DNA of 64,000 nt from Ophiura sarsii (Eukaryota; Echinodermata; Ophiuroidea; Amphilepidida; Ophiuridae), in assembly GCA_035610835.1 (NCBI GenBank), contig CM069452.1, forward strand, positions 8,947,109-9,011,108, given 5' to 3'. Position numbers and translations under genes: made by a program. Below are positions 1 to 12,532 of the stretch, piece by piece; position 1 is the first letter of the stretch; each line of letters begins with the position of its first letter. Below the pieces are notes generated by a model. The model was given only the letters and a program-made list of their open reading frames with translations, searched no databases and was not told the DNA's origin.

Positions 1-1219
1 TTCTTGAGAAAAATGATGAGTCACTGTGTGCGGTTTTCTTTTAAAAAGGTAGAACTAATATATTCACTTGTTCATGTTTTAGCTAATTATAATTGGTGTT
101 GTGCTACAACCTTTTTAAAGATTACTGGTTTAATGATGTAACTATGATTATTCGATTAGTCTGTAGAAATATTTTGTATAATAATTGCATCAATAAATAA
201 TAAAAATCTGATTTTTTTTTGGTGCAAGATTACTTGATTAAGATTTGACCCGTGACCAAAAATTATAAATCTATAATCCTCTTAAAATTCTTTAGGGGAA
301 GAAAATCTCCTATCTGAAGAGAAACATTTAGAATTTCATTCAATAATTCTTGTTTTAATATCTTTAATCTCTAAAAACTCATCAGGGGATATTGCACTTG
401 GACTAACATAATTTTAAAGACAAATTTCATTTCTGAACTAAAACTATGCAATCATTTCTGAAAAAATACCAATTGGACATATCAGTATCAATATCACAAA
501 ATGGAAAAGGGATTAAAAATGTTATTGGTTTACTAAAACATTTGAGGCCACCAACACTCACTTAGATATACGCAGCTATAGGAAGGCTCATAAAGCATAA
601 AAGACCCTAAAGCGAGAGCGAGAAAGAGAGACTTGGATTTACCATTCCAGTATAATTATACCAAATGCCCCCTTTACTACCCTCAATTCTGATATGTTTT
701 GAGTGATTTACAAAACATAATCAGCTTTCCCCCTCCCATATCCCCTAGACTCTTATTATATATATCCAAGTGCTATTGAGACATGCAGGCATCTACAATG
801 TTACTATTTGTACTATTTTTTTCTATTCACCCATTTCAAAATCAAGCTCAAGTTTCAGCGTTATTCCCAAATGGCCCTGTGTACTATTGTAACTCTTTTA
901 GAAGTCATGACCTTTACATGGGGGTTTACATGAATGTCTTTGATGTTAGGTGGCAGTCTTTTTTGTTATGATTGATTATGCCGCAGTCTGAAGATAGGTT
1001 CCTCATTGACGAGAGTTCAGTACCCTTACAAGTGTTTCAATAGAGGGGGTACTATTAAGGAAGATTACAGGCGAGTTTTTCAGAGGAGTCAGGCTATGAC
1101 TGAGATGGCTTGAGAATTACATTCATTACCATATCGCAAAACAATACCATCTAAGCCCATACAATTCACATGCACATTAAAAATCACATCTTTAGCTCTG
1201 GGCAAAACAAAGTATCAAA
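1..1219. other. Gene-free AT-rich stretch
   Basis: I see no exon, RNA gene or bounded repeat here. A 62-codon ORF at 783-971 has a hydrophobic start but no recognisable domain, and its composition matches the surrounding non-coding DNA, so I do not call it a gene. There is a short GA-rich tract near 612-632. Confidence 0.6.
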
Positions 1220-1469
1220 TAGGCGACGAAAAAAATAAACCCTGTTCAAGGGCTGGACCGACCCATTTAAAAGTTTAAAAATTGGCGAACCATTTTTTCA
1301 CATGCAAATTGATTTTTGGGCATGTCAAATTACGGCAACATTTGAAGGGGGCAAAAAGAAGGGGAAAAAGAGATAAAGCCTGACCGACCGACCCGACCTG
1401 AGAAGTCTCTTTGAACCTGAGAGGTCTCTTTGCTCGTAGAACAGGGTTTTTTTCTTCGGCTTCGCCTTA
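1220..1469. repeat. MITE family R, about 250 bp, inverted ends
   Basis: The left end reads TAGGCGACGAAAAAAATAAA and then CCCTGTTC. The right end, on the opposite strand, reads TAAGGCGAAGCCGAAGAAAA and then ACCCTGTTCTA, so the termini are imperfect inverted repeats. The middle holds GACCGACC runs. No ORF resembles a transposase, so this is probably a non-autonomous DNA transposon. Related partial copies lie near 45455-45570 (right end) and 52788-52850 (left end). The superfamily is not certain; the ends resemble the TAA/GGCC Harbinger-like group only weakly. Confidence 0.55.
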
Positions 1470-2285
1470 CAGGGTTTATCCTTTGGCGTTGCCATAACAC
1501 CCATTTCTTTCTTTCTTAGAATAAACAGAATCATTTCTTGGAAATCTCTGTAAATGTTTGCAATTCATATAGACCTATATTTTGATCTAGGGGCCTATAC
1601 AATTTTAGCTTTTTATTGCTGTTTATAGGACTGCTCAATTATTTAGAAAAGATATATTGGTAATATTTGAAAAAATTAATATATCCCTGACTGCTCACTT
1701 CCTGTGACAATTTCTGTAAATTAAGTTAGATCAATTTAAATTCCAAATGATTCTGAATTGATCAAAATAACCATAACAACGATATCAGTAATCCATACCT
1801 GAATGTGTAGAATATTGATGTTTGACCGCTAAGATGAACTACAGAATTCAAAATGAGGACATGTGCTCTTCCAATGCATGCATTTCATCCTAAAAGATAA
1901 AAAACAAAGAAATACAACGGTTATAAATAATACCATAGACAAATGACGTGACGGAGAAGCCAATAAACATTTGCCCCCCCCCCCCCAACTTAAATAATTA
2001 GACATTTCAGTTTCATACAACTTTTTTAATTATTTGAACAACCCTGTCATGATTTATTTCAAAGACTATTACTTAAATCATACTTTTCAATGTTAACTTG
2101 TCAAGTCACATGAAAACGGCCCACTTTGCCGACTTAACCCTCAAACTTTCTAACCCTCTTGATTTTTTTCTTTTACCAATAGGTTCACAAGGTTGGTAAG
2201 AATCATAGAAACTCATAATTCATTACTGATCCAAAGTCAAATATGTACATACACCTTTTGGGCGCATCCTTGTCAACTTGACAAC
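1470..2285. other. Gene-free stretch with a poly-C run
   Basis: Nothing beyond AT-rich unique sequence is visible, apart from a 13-base C run at about 1974-1986. The ORF crossing it on the minus strand is a homopolymer artefact. Confidence 0.55.
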
Positions 2286-2524
2286 TTAACACTTTCCATG
2301 CGGCAGGCATCTGCAGACAACATTCCAAAATTGCACAAAATGTTTCAAAATTTCAAAATTATTGAATTTCATTACCATATTTGGAATCAACTTGAGAAAT
2401 GCATTAAAATAAGTACAAACATGCCTAGTTTGATCAGTAATCCTTGAGATAGGCTTAAAAGTTCGGAAAGGTTTCTGAAAAATCTGTTATATGGAAAAAC
2501 TAATAGCCGTGTGGAGAGTGTTAA
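2286..2524 (-). repeat. MITE family A, complete copy, TTAA-flanked
   Basis: The element is bounded by TTAA on both sides. Its ends are inverted: TTAACACTTTCCATGCGGC on the left and the complement of GCCGTGTGGAGAGTGTTAA on the right. The interior is shared with copies at 27430, 28128 and 47269, including CTGCAGAC next to one end and GGTAAAACTAATAGCC next to the other. The copy at 27430 defines the plus orientation, so this one is reversed. No coding capacity. TTAA target sites fit piggyBac- or Kolobok-type transposases acting in trans (family knowledge). Confidence 0.8.
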
Positions 2525-2766
2525 GATGTCAGAAACAGACTTGGAGTCGCTAGTTTAATTTTGGTGATCTGGGGATGTTTGTTCAGATATCGGGAAGAAA
2601 TGGAGCGCAACAATTTTAAAGACAAGGGACAATTCTAATTCTGAACTCATTTCAGATTATCTATTTATTATACCGGGAAAAAAATTCCCAGGTGGTAACA
2701 AATCAACTGGCAACTCAAAGAAGCCTTACATTCCATGTCTTGAGTCATCAAAGTTCACCACACATA

Positions 2767-3185
2767 GAGCGTGTTTCTGCTGGGCAAGTTACCGCTAATA
2801 AACGCTAAGTTTGCCCAGTAGAAACAGGCAGAACCGGGCAATAATCGGTATTTTTGTTAATCCCAAAAACCTTCACAAAGCAGGTTTGGAACCAGCAATA
2901 ATCGGCAATAAACCCAGCAGAAACAGAAAGGTGATTCTTAGCGGTTTGCGCCGTGAACCGTGTCACACTGGGTTATACACATTATTGTGAAGCAATCTTT
3001 TTCAGGTGTAGTGGCATTGTTTTGGATTACAAAAGGTCACATGTCGTGGCCCATCGACTAGGATCGGTAAACTTAGCGGTAACTTTTTCGCGAGTAGAAA
3101 CAGGGGGGAATAAAAACTGACCGATTGAAACTTAGCGTTTATTAGCGCTAACTTCTTGCAGTAGTGTCCCAGCAGAAACACGCTC
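2767..3185. repeat. MITE family F, 419 bp
   Basis: Ends are a perfect 18-bp inverted repeat, GAGCGTGTTTCTGCTGGG and its complement, with ATA on both flanks as a possible 3-bp target duplication. Short motifs recur inside (GCTAATAAACGCTAAG and its complement; CAGTAGAAACA forms), so the element is a compound hairpin. A second, longer copy lies at 63325-63890. No ORF. Confidence 0.75.
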
Positions 3186-3378
3186 ATAAAGTATTGACAA
3201 ATGATAAGCTTGTGTCCAAATTGAAAACTTTAGGATTTTATATCGGATCAGTAAACTAATAATTTTGCATGGTAACCTTTTGCTTGAGTCTCAAGTATTT
3301 TTTCAACCAAACTAATGTCTTAAAATTGCAAGTAAGCTTGTTAGTTGTTAATAGTAATACATTGATATGAGAATAGTA

Positions 3379-3844
3379 TTGGTTTATTATGTGATCTTTT
3401 CCAGCAGACGCCCTCAACCCTCGAAAAAAATGAGAAGCAGATTTTATTGCAGATTTATATTTCTGATCATAAATCATAAGTTACAGAGTGATACCGTTCC
3501 TAATTACCTCAAAATACCTCTCTATTCATGATTTTTTTTTAGAAAGTAGATTTTCTTGCATATTTACATTTCTGATCAAAAAATCATAAATGTCTTCTGA
3601 CTAACAGAGCGATACAATTCCTAATTACTTCACAATCATGGTTTTAAAGTGAATTTAGGGTGAAAAGTAGCAGGACAGTTTATTTTCACTCTTTAAACCA
3701 TGATTTTGAAGTCGTATCGCCCTGTAACTTGGAATGTTTGTACGATTTATGATCAGAAATGTAAATCTGCAAGAAAATCTGCTTTCATTTTTTTTCTCGA
3801 GGATTGATGGCGTTCCCTGAAAAAGATCACATAATATACCTTTA
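3379..3844. repeat. MITE family B with internal duplication
   Basis: Ends match family B (TATTATGTGATCTTTTCC on the left, GATCACATAATATACC on the right). The central palindrome around CAGGACAGTTTATTTTCACT is present. The left arm carries an extra partial copy of itself (two versions of GATTT..TTGCA..TTTCTGATCA in succession), which makes this copy about 120 bp longer than the 348-bp copy at 53517. The TTAA at the ends has decayed. Confidence 0.7.
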
Positions 3845-4443
3845 GACCTTAAAAAGAGATCCTCAATTGATCATGAATACATACTGATTATGAAATAAAA
3901 TGTTGTTGATTGTTGACTGATTTACAGCTCTACCTCTTATCAAGTTCAAGCATAATCATCTCATGAGTGCTCACTTTGGCTGGTATGGTCTATAGAGGGA
4001 GCTATAACACTTTCCAGGACAGAGAGAGAGGATGGATGAAGATAACCAGAAGGAACAGCAGACCATAGGGGGATCAACTTGAGTTCTAGAATTATTGTTT
4101 TGTTTAGGACCCATGCTTTTAAAACTCGCGACAAAGCAGTCCAGTCCCTTCCACTGTTGCATTTGTTGATAAACATAGGATGTAAACGACAGTCACCTCA
4201 TCTATACCCTGGTCTCTGGTTTTCATCAATTTGTATAGATGCCAACAATTGTCTGTTCAAATTGAGGAGACATTTTGTTGACGACTCATAGACTTTAACT
4301 TTATTTCAGAAAAAAGGGAAAGATGTAATCTTTCTAAGGGTTTTTACGGTGACGGTAAGTGTTTTATTTGAGTTCAAGTGGAATTCAAAGAATAACTAAA
4401 ATGGTTCTTATTCAGGACAGCACTAATCATGCTATAGGGAGTG
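3845..4443. other. Gene-free stretch
   Basis: AT-rich unique sequence. Short overlapping ORFs exist on both strands (for example 4079-4291), but none has a recognisable motif and opposite strands are open together, which argues against coding. Confidence 0.5.
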
Positions 4444-4755
4444 TTCATAAATACTTTGGTGGGGGGGGGGGTTGGAAACAATTGAGCCATGGACATTTTT
4501 TTTTTGGACCCCCCCCCCAAATAGGGTGGGTTTTTTCTTGACCCCCCCCCCCCTTTCAAGAACCTTTTTTTTTTGGACCCCCCCCCCCCTATACAAGCAC
4601 TTTTTTGCTGCTTTGTCAAAAATACCAACCTTTTTTTTTGGACCCCCCCCCCTCCCTATACAAGCACTTTTTTCCCTGACCCCCCCTTTTAAGAACCTTT
4701 TTTTGGTTGGCCCCCCCCCTCATATTTTCCAACCCCCCACCAAAGTATTTATGAA
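4444..4755. repeat. Foldback MITE packed with C and T runs
   Basis: The ends are long inverted repeats: TTCATAAATACTTTGGTGGG then G-rich GTTGGAAA, mirrored by TTTCCAACC then C-rich CACCAAAGTATTTATGAA. Between them, four or five units alternate a T run, GGA or GA and a long C run, with shared linkers such as TATACAAGCAC. The apparent proteins here (FFFWTPPP-type) are artefacts. Assembly errors in the homopolymers are likely. Confidence 0.7.
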
Positions 4756-5014
4756 ATATAATTTGCTCTAATTGATATTGTAATACCTACATGTCCAAAT
4801 TACAGACCAAACTGGAATTTGTATTTCAATTTGACATTTGGTTGTTCGCAGGCTCAAAACAATATTTGCAACCTTCTTCTTACTTTGTTATATTTTGTCA
4901 AGCAGTGTTACCCGTAATGTTTATTATCATGGACGAATTATGCAAGCACTCTTGAGTTTTCAAATATAGAAAAGGTATGACACTGAAGCTTAGTCAAATC
5001 AATATAAATTGTAA

Positions 5015-5810
5015 TAAAGGGGTCAAAAAAAGAAAGTCCCCATAAAATTTGGTCACGTTTGTTTGCATAAATCTACACATAATTAGATGTTTTGAGAGAG
5101 TGAAACACTTATGAAAAGCCAAAACACTTGGCTACCCATACACACTTTCTCCATTGCAATATCATTATTACCTTTCCAAAAAATGATGTTTTCAAAAAAA
5201 GTGGCACTTTTCAAGATTCTATACGAGTTTGTGTGCATAAATCCACACAAAATTAGGTGTTTTGAAAGATTGAAACATTTATGAAACGGAAAACCCTTGG
5301 TTACCCACACAAAGTTTCTTCTTTTCAATACCATTTCTACTTTTCCCAAAACAAGTCACATTTCCCCAAAATGATGTTTTCCGAAAAGTGGTACTTTTCA
5401 ACGATACAGCGAAGTTATTGATTTAGCTAGTCATGAATAAAATAAAAATCATTTTATTTTTAATTTCAAATAAGGACCAGCTAAAGAAAGAAAAGACTCT
5501 CTTTTAATTGGAAATAACGACATGTCAAATTAATTTTAAAAAGCACTGGAAACCTTTTTGTAACTTTCTTGCATAAGATTTTGAAAAGTGCCACTTTTTC
5601 CTGAAAACATCATTTTTGGGAAATGTGAATGTTTTGGAAGTTGTAAATATGCTATTGAAAAAACACACCTTGCAATGGGTAGTAGCCAAGCGTTTTTTTC
5701 TATTGATAAACGTGTCATTTTTTTAAAAGGTACATTTGTGTGTGGAGTTATGCAAACAAACGCGATCACATTTTAGGGGGGGGGGGGACTTACTTTTTTT
5801 GACCTCTTTA
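5015..5810. repeat. 0.8-kb inverted-repeat DNA element
   Basis: The left end TAAAGGGGTCAAAAAAAGAA pairs with the complement of the right end (TAAAGAGGTCAAAAAAAGTA). Pairing continues inward through GCATAA and the GTTTGTTTGCATAA/TTATGCAAACAAAC arms. The left arm holds two diverged tandem copies of a roughly 165-bp unit (near 5070 and 5235), each with a GCATAAATC(T/C)ACACA motif; the right arm has one inverted copy. Non-autonomous, no transposase seen. A G run sits near the right end at 5776-5787. Confidence 0.65.
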
Positions 5811-7390
5811 TGATACAAAAATAAATTGGCTTTTTAAATAAACAAATATCCATTTGCTTACAAACCCTTGGCCAAGGAAATACCTGTTCTACGGCCCGAC
5901 CAAACTCCTATTTTTTAAGCTAAGATTCTTTTTTATTGATTTTTTTTCCTTTATAATTTTGTGGAAAATATTCCAAAATGTTCTGATTTGTTTTTAATTG
6001 TAAAAAAAAATCAAGTAAACGAAAATGCTTGAAAATTGTTCCAAAAAAGAATCAAGATTAGTAGGAAAAAACAACAACAGCCAAAGCCAGACTGAACAAT
6101 TCTACCTAAAAGGTCCGCCGTCCCTTGACAATTTGTTTGAAATTTATCAATATTTTATGATTCTTTCCGTTCTATCGTTATTGTTGTTTTCATAGCTGGC
6201 CGAGTACCAGTAGAACCATGTAGAAATATTAGACTAATTATAGTAATGCTTTATCATCATAATGTAGGCCTATTATCTTGGTTGGCAATTACCTGAATAC
6301 CATCAAATATTTTGTTATTATTGTTGTTGTTGTTGTTATTGTTTCATGGTTATAGCTGGTTGAGAACTAGAACTTGGCAGCATTATTAGAATAATTGCAG
6401 TACCGTATTCTCCCTGAGCATGCATAGTGTTGTATTTTAGCCATGAATGAAAACCAAAGATGACGGCTCACACCAGCAAAAACCTGTGGAAATTGATGGC
6501 ATATTCAAAGTTTTGAAGTTTTCTTTACATTTTTGAACAAATTAGCGATTTGTCTTTCACAACTAGTCATGGAATCCGTGTTCTTGGTAAAAAAATGAAA
6601 ATCAAATGATCACTATAACATAGACTTGTTGTTGGTGCTGAGACCTTCAAATGCTACTTTATATATTTAGCTACAGTGGCTAAAAAGATGGGCGCTTATC
6701 ATTTGTTCTTTTTGGGGGTGGGCGTTTATGAGGCATGGGCTCTTAATATGTATGATTATAGAGGGCGCTATCGAAAATGTACTATAACCTAAAATCAGAT
6801 CTACAAACTTAGTAGACCAGTCGTATTACGAAAATGGGTATTCAGCACAGACTGTTAAGGACCCTTGGCAGGGTTCAGGAGCAACTTTTGGCTAGGGCAA
6901 AGGTGGAAGCCAACCCTGCAGCTTTGGATCTTGTTAAAGATTTTGAGAGAGCTTCCTGGGTACATGTATATTATAAAACCTGAGGGAAAGTTACTCATTT
7001 TGGTTGAGGGCCTCCAGCTGACAATTTTATAATTCTTATCATTATTTATTTTCTATTTGAACATCAAGAGTGTTGTGGTGAGCATATTTTGTTGGAACCA
7101 AGCTTAGGTTGCCATGCAATCATGGATTTAGACACTTTTTCAACTTTGAAAAAAAAAGTCAAACAAAGTTGTTGTACAAATTCTTCTATACAGAGATTCG
7201 AACCAGGTGTCTTTCGGCTATGAAAAGCGATCCTCTAACCACTCAATCAGATAAACTTTACGGAATCAAGCCAATTTGTTACATATATGTAATAAACCAG
7301 GCACTTATATGATGTTCTAATTGAAAATGTTGATTAAAAAATTAAAAATAGCCTCCAGCTCTATCTGATCAAAGCATTATGTAGTTGAGA
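5811..7390. other. Gene-free stretch with a small TTG/TTA microsatellite
   Basis: A (TTG)n/TTA microsatellite lies at about 6313-6342. GGGCGCTTAT and GGGCGTTTAT near 6690-6730 resemble decayed family D ends. Otherwise unique AT-rich DNA without a recognisable gene. Confidence 0.5.
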
Positions 7391-7391
7391 G

Positions 7392-7640
7392 TACATGTGG
7401 TCTAGTGGATAATGTATGGGATTCATGATACAAAGGTTGCGAGTTCTAGCCCAGCTACGGCTAATGTGTTTGTATCCTTGGGCAAGATACTTAGTCTTGA
7501 TTGCCTCGTCGACCCATGCGATATTTGGGGAGCTGTTATATCATAATCCAAGTAGTGCTGATAGGGTGAGCGCCGTTCAACAGGCTGTTCAACAAGCTGT
7601 TGGCCGGTATTAGCCTCCGAAGTATAGCGACAAAAGGGTT
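7392..7640 (+). repeat. tRNA-derived SINE
   Basis: TGGTCTAGTGG from about 7398 is a good RNA polymerase III A box. About 45 nt on, GGTTGCGAGTTCTAGCCC is a B-box/T-arm sequence. The body that follows (GTATCCTTGGGCAAGATACT, then GCCTCGTC) is shared with the minus-strand SINE at 17745-18078, and its start with the one at 9395-9720. Three related copies with tRNA-like heads support a SINE family. The 3' end is approximate. Confidence 0.7.
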
Positions 7641-8778
7641 CTGATCATTAAAAATGACAGCAATAATAATTAACAAACAAAAAAAGCGATTTGGGACTTC
7701 GGTGGAAAGTGCTAAGAACTGTCTATTATTATTATTATCATTATTACGACACTACCCCTGGTTCCTGGTTGAAAAGGGTTTACTGCCAATCTATAATATA
7801 ATCCCATTTATAGCGGTAAAATGGCAAAACCAGAACCCTAGCCCTGACACATCTGTGCAAATTGTTAAAAGGTTCTGTCAAAAACTCAGCGATGTGTGAA
7901 ATGAAAAGTGTTGTTAACAAGCACACATCATTATCTTGTCCTATTGAAGCATAATTGAAGCAAATACATCATGATCTGGTCCTTTTGAGGCATAATACAC
8001 AAAGATAATGAAGTTAATGTCACTTTTGTGAACTTGACAATACCCATCGCCACCTGTGAGGGAACAATATAGTGTTATAGCATACCCAGTCTATGATTAG
8101 ATACTTTTGTTAATAATATGATTTATAAACATGTAGCCTATTTGATAGCAGGTGCCAAAAGGGGGGCTTTGTTGGTTGTCGAACTTTGAGGAACAAAGTA
8201 AAATTCAATTATACAAGTAATTTTGTTAAAATATTTCGCTCTTTGAACGGATCTGCCATTTGCGAGGAGAGCCTTGAACTGGTATCCCATTGAATGAGAC
8301 TATTCCATAACATTATGTAACTGACTAATTTCCCCACACAAATTAGGCTAAATAAAAAAAAATCATTTGTCTCAATGCTCCTGCGTGCGTTAGTTTATTG
8401 ATGCGTATTAGAAGAAAGAAAAAAAAAAAAGAAGAAAAAAAAAAAATCCATCACATCATTTTAAATACAAAAGGTCACTTTTACAAGGATTTCAATATTT
8501 TATATTTAAAAAACTTTAAAAAAAACTTTTTAAAAAAAACGCATTCCACATTAGGTTTTGAAAAACTGAAGAGCTTTGAGACAAAAGATTTTTTTTAATA
8601 TAGCCTTATTAACGGTACTATCTTTTGAAGATATTACACCAGCTTGGGTTTGTAATTACACATAAACGCATAAAGAGGGTATTCAGCGTGCCGCATCATC
8701 ACTCACTAGGTCAATCTACTGACATCAAAATAAATAGTTTGATGTCATTTAGTGTTAGGCCTATACTACAAAATGTGC
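7641..8778. other. Gene-free AT-rich stretch
   Basis: It contains (ATT)n near 7724-7742 and A/G-rich low complexity at 8407-8445. No exon or RNA gene is recognised. The small ORFs are lysine/phenylalanine-rich products of A and T runs. Confidence 0.5.
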
Positions 8779-9135
8779 AGTGGCGGCACCAGCCTCATAA
8801 TTTTGGGGGGGCATTTGGGGGGGGGACAGAATTTTTTAGGGGGGGCATGAAAAAAATGATGCGCGCAAAGCGCCCACATTTTTTGTACCATTTTACGCTT
8901 AAAATGGTCAAATTTGGTCTAATACTAACTAATTTGGTATGAAAATGTGCGCTTGCGCTCAAAATTTAGCTGTTTTATGCTAACATTGTCAAAATTTGGT
9001 CTAATTGAATCTAATTTAGTAAGAAAATGTGCGCGCAACGCGAAAAAAATTGTCCTTTTATGCTAAAATTGTCTATTTTTTTCTTATTTTAACCAAATTA
9101 AAAAAATGTGGGGGGGGGGGAAGAATTTGTCTTGG
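8779..9135. repeat. G-run-bounded repeat with internal tandem motif
   Basis: The segment starts at GTGGCGGCACCAGC followed by three G runs, and ends in another G run near 9110-9140. Inside, AAATTTGGTCTAAT and AAAATGTGCGC(T/G) recur about every 110 bp (near 8908, 8942, 8995, 9026). Each is followed by a short palindrome such as GCGCAAAGCGC, GCGCTTGCGCTC or GCGCGCAACGCG. It is a non-coding repeat, probably a MITE; the ends are not pinned down. Confidence 0.5.
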
Positions 9136-9394
9136 GGGGGCAAATGCCTTTAAACAGCTTAGAAATGTTCTTAGATATAATAAATTCCAAGTTTGGAGCC
9201 CGCTGAAAGGCCCCGAACCCTGCACCGTTGTGCCCCCACCCCCACTCTCTCTTTTCAAACAAATCTGGCTGTCCCACTGTGAGTCACTACTGGTATTTCA
9301 TAGTAATCAGTATCAGTAATTCAGGAGCTATCAGATGTTCAGATCCAGTATATGAATGTCTATAGAAGACACACATTTCAATGAAACAAAAACA

Positions 9395-9720
9395 AACACA
9401 ATTAAATGTAAGTTTTTACATAGCGCTTTTCCAATTATGCTACACGCGTGTACATTTAATCCGCTGCCACTATAAGATACATCAGAATCAGTTCGCTTCA
9501 CTTAGGTTTTGCTGCATATCAATATTGCGCGTATTCCTATATTAGACACTCAGCTTGTGATTACCCCCAAACAGCTACCCATTTTAACACCTGGGTGGAG
9601 AGAGTCAATGTACGGTGTCTTGCCCAAGGACACAACATGTTGGCCCCAGTGGGACTTGAACTCACAACCTTCCGATTATGAGCGCGGTGCTCATTCCACT
9701 GGACCACACATGCCCACTGA
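9395..9720 (-). repeat. tRNA-derived SINE, minus strand
   Basis: Read on the minus strand, the element begins near 9720 with GTGGTCCAGTGGAATGAG (A box) and GGTTGTGAGTTCAAGTCCC (B box). It continues with a CCTTGGGCAAGACACC stretch shared with the SINE at 7392. It ends near 9400 after AATTGGAAAAGCGCTATGTA, a GCGCTATnTA-type tail end of a kind common in animal tRNA-SINEs (recalled knowledge). No ORF is expected. Confidence 0.7.
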
Positions 9721-10260
9721 TATGCTGATTTATTTATGATTTGTCAACATAGCTATAATTGGAAATCCTTTAAAACCAGTATGGAAAGACTAGACTTTCT
9801 TTTACACCTCTATATGACATCATTTTTAAATTTTTTTAAGGTATACTATAACACACATGCCATCAACGTTTGATATCCATGACAGTTACTTATCTATTCA
9901 AAATAGAAATAGCCTTTCATATATTCTTATAATTGAAAAAGTTGGAATTCTAATTCAATCAAAACACACTTTACAACTAGTAAACATAAAGAAGCTTTAA
10001 AAGTTAGACTAAAATTAGTTAATACATCAATTTGACATAAAAAAGAGAGTATAAGTCTGTGATTGATATAGTATGAAAACAATGGAAATGGCTACCTTTG
10101 TAATTTGACAGTTACAAATAACTAAGCTAAATATATACCGAATTAGAAATATCCTCTGAACAGAGTTCAATGTCTTGCATATAGGTTATTCATATGCTAA
10201 CAGACTTTGGTGCAAAATTATGTGGATGAAACAGGTAATGCCCATGCATTAAGAAGCCCC

Positions 10261-10290
10261 TACAGGGTGGTTCAAAAAAGGTTTACCCAT
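10261..10290 (+). mobile_element. Possible Tc1/mariner-type terminus
   Basis: TACAGGGTGGTTCAAAAAAG resembles the ends of many Tc1/mariner elements (TACAGGGTGnnnCAAAA). No matching right end was found nearby, so it is a solo end or a coincidence. Confidence 0.3.
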
Positions 10291-10433
10291 TCTTGACAGC
10301 CACGTTCAATTACTTTCCTGCTTACAATTTAAGTTGTAATAGAGTTGTTTCGAAAACGTTTTAATACAAAGTTATAAAAACAACATTTTGTGGATGTACG
10401 GTGTACCCCAACGTTTATAACAATGTTTGGTTA

Positions 10434-10781
10434 GGCCAACAACTTTTTGTTGTTGTTGCCCTCAAGTGCCAAAAATCTTGAAGTCGGGTCGGTCGGTTAA
10501 TTTTTTCCTCTTTTTTTGATTGTTTTGCTGACAAATATTACTGACAGACCGTGGTTCATGTCAAAACAAAATTAGTAAATGTCAATTTGACTAATGTTAC
10601 TAGTGTGATACAGTTTTAAATAATTTATTCAAGCAACATTCTTCATTTCGAGCAGAAAATAGTAATATTTTGTCAATTTGTGCAAAATTTAAATCTTTAA
10701 AAACACACACATTGTGACCCTAATTTTTTGAGATTTAAGAGTCCATTGCCGTGGGCAACACAACAACAAATGTTTTTCTTA
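10434..10781. repeat. Decayed Harbinger-like MITE
   Basis: The left end TTA-GGCCAACAAC leads into a GTTGTTGTTGCCC run. The right side carries GGGCAACACAACAACAAA then TTTTTCTTA, roughly its complement, giving imperfect inverted ends with TTA outside both. GGTCGGTCGG inside recalls family R. The ends are weaker than in the copies at 16987, 23353 and 29908. Confidence 0.4.
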
Positions 10782-11532
10782 GTAAGGTTCCTACAATGTT
10801 GTAAACACGTTAGACAGTGTTGAAAACGTAAATGCAACATTATGTTTGAACATTGCATGAAAGTGCTAAATTAATTTGTTCTTAAAATGTTGTCTCAATG
10901 TTGCATCAACTTTTTCCATTACCTAACCAAACTAGCCTAACATGAAGGTTGTGATAACATTACGTGTTTACTGGGTTACTTTACTTTAATAAAATGTCTT
11001 TGCATCTTTATAAAAGCAGTGGCTGCTGAGCAATGCTGAGGAATCTAAGACCTATCTTATTTTGTTAATGAAATATTACTGAAGTTTCAAGATAAAATGA
11101 CATTTCTAGGGCATAAACTGAAATCAAAAGCAGGAAAGAGAAACAGATTATTTTTTATTACTTGACCAAACAACTGATGTTATTTCAGGTCAAAGATTTT
11201 TGAGATAATATTCATCCCTCTTACACCATTGGTTCACCCCATCTGCACTTTATAAAGAGCAACGTCCAGTAGACATCTAGGCAAGGATATCATAATAGCA
11301 TAATTGCATAATGAAGGAAGTTCATACATAGTCCAATGGCAAAAGAATGGGTTGACTTGGTTTATCCTCAGGACTTAGGAAACAAACACAAGTTATACAT
11401 CCTGAAATCAGAGACTATCCAGGAAAGCAACTTGTAGTACACAAAGTACAATGACTGCCTAGTACAGGGTAGGCGGGTGTAAATGGTGAAGACGAGTTCC
11501 TGTATTGTGCTATCATTGTGCTCATTATCTAC
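10782..11532. other. Gene-free stretch
   Basis: Unique AT-rich DNA. I see no coding exon, RNA gene or bounded repeat. Confidence 0.5.
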
Positions 11533-11965
11533 TTAAAGGGGTACTAAGAGGTGTGTTGCCGCTGCGCCCTCAATTAGGATAATTATAAATTCTACATTTT
11601 TACAATTGTATTACATACACAAACTTACAGCTGTAAGGATTAATACAAATCAGCCGTCTTTGTGCAATAAAATGTTGTTTCAAAATATTCCATCCCGGTT
11701 CGGACAGCATTTTATGGTAAACAGCGTTACGCTTTTTTCCTTTTCGAATCAAATTACTAACGATATTACATAGAGGGCGTTTTAAAAAAAAAGTTTCAAT
11801 AAATAGCGATGATATTTCAACATATTATTTAAACATTGTTTTAATCAAGTGTTGCTGCTTTTTTGTGAGTAGAAACAACAATAATGGCCAATTATAATGA
11901 TTATCTTTATTTTATGCAAATTTTGTAAAAAAAACCACCTTAAACATCTCTTAGTACACCTTTAA
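11533..11965. repeat. MITE family L, 433 bp, TTAA-flanked
   Basis: TTAA then AGGGGTACTAAGAG on the left is mirrored by CTCTTAGTACACCT then TTAA on the right. The GCGCCCTCAATTA motif just inside the left end is shared with the L copies at 20697 and 35952. No ORF of note; the interior is AT-rich. Confidence 0.75.
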
Positions 11966-12274
11966 GGAGCGGGAAAGTATAATAGTGGTGATGTTTTTGG
12001 AATAGAATGGTAAGATATTCTTATTAATCAAGGTATATAGTTTACCCTCCATAGTCCATATCCTGCTATTTAAATATGCTCATTTTAGCAGAGCTGGAAA
12101 AGTGTTTGTTTCCCGGGAAGCAAACAGAATGTCACCGGGGAAAAAATGCCCTAAAAATACCAACATTTCCTGGGAAGGAGCTTCCTTAATTCCACATTAT
12201 TTTCCAATTCTGCATTTTAGTTTGATGGTCCCTTCTGTTTCAGAAGCTTTTCAAAGAGATATATGGTGCATATA

Positions 12275-12532
12275 TGTGACCATCCTCGACGAACCCAGTG
12301 TCAAGTCACCAGTTCATATTTAGATATATGGGCAAAAAACTCAGACAGAAATCAATAAAAACACAAGATTTTTCAGACCAAATTTTCATTTGAGAACTGA
12401 AAAATCTAAATATGGTACTGAAAAATGCTTTTTATTGATTTGTGTTTGGTTGGTTTATTGTTGGCCCATAACTCCAAATATGTACTGGCGACTTTACACT
12501 GGGATCGTCATGGTTCGTCACATATTTAATGA
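12275..12532. repeat. TA-flanked MITE with roughly 60-bp inverted ends
   Basis: The left arm starts TGTGACCATCCTCGACGAAC and the right arm, on the other strand, starts TGTGACGAACCATGACGATC. Both continue through CCCAGTGT..AAGTC.CCAGT.CATATTT to ATGGGC. TA lies immediately outside both ends, as expected for Tc1/mariner-type movement. The centre has a GAAAAATC-rich palindrome. Single copy in this window. Confidence 0.7.

Noticed and set aside
4472..4771. 99-codon proline/phenylalanine-rich ORF
   Set aside because: It reads through poly-C and poly-T runs of a foldback MITE; both strands are open.
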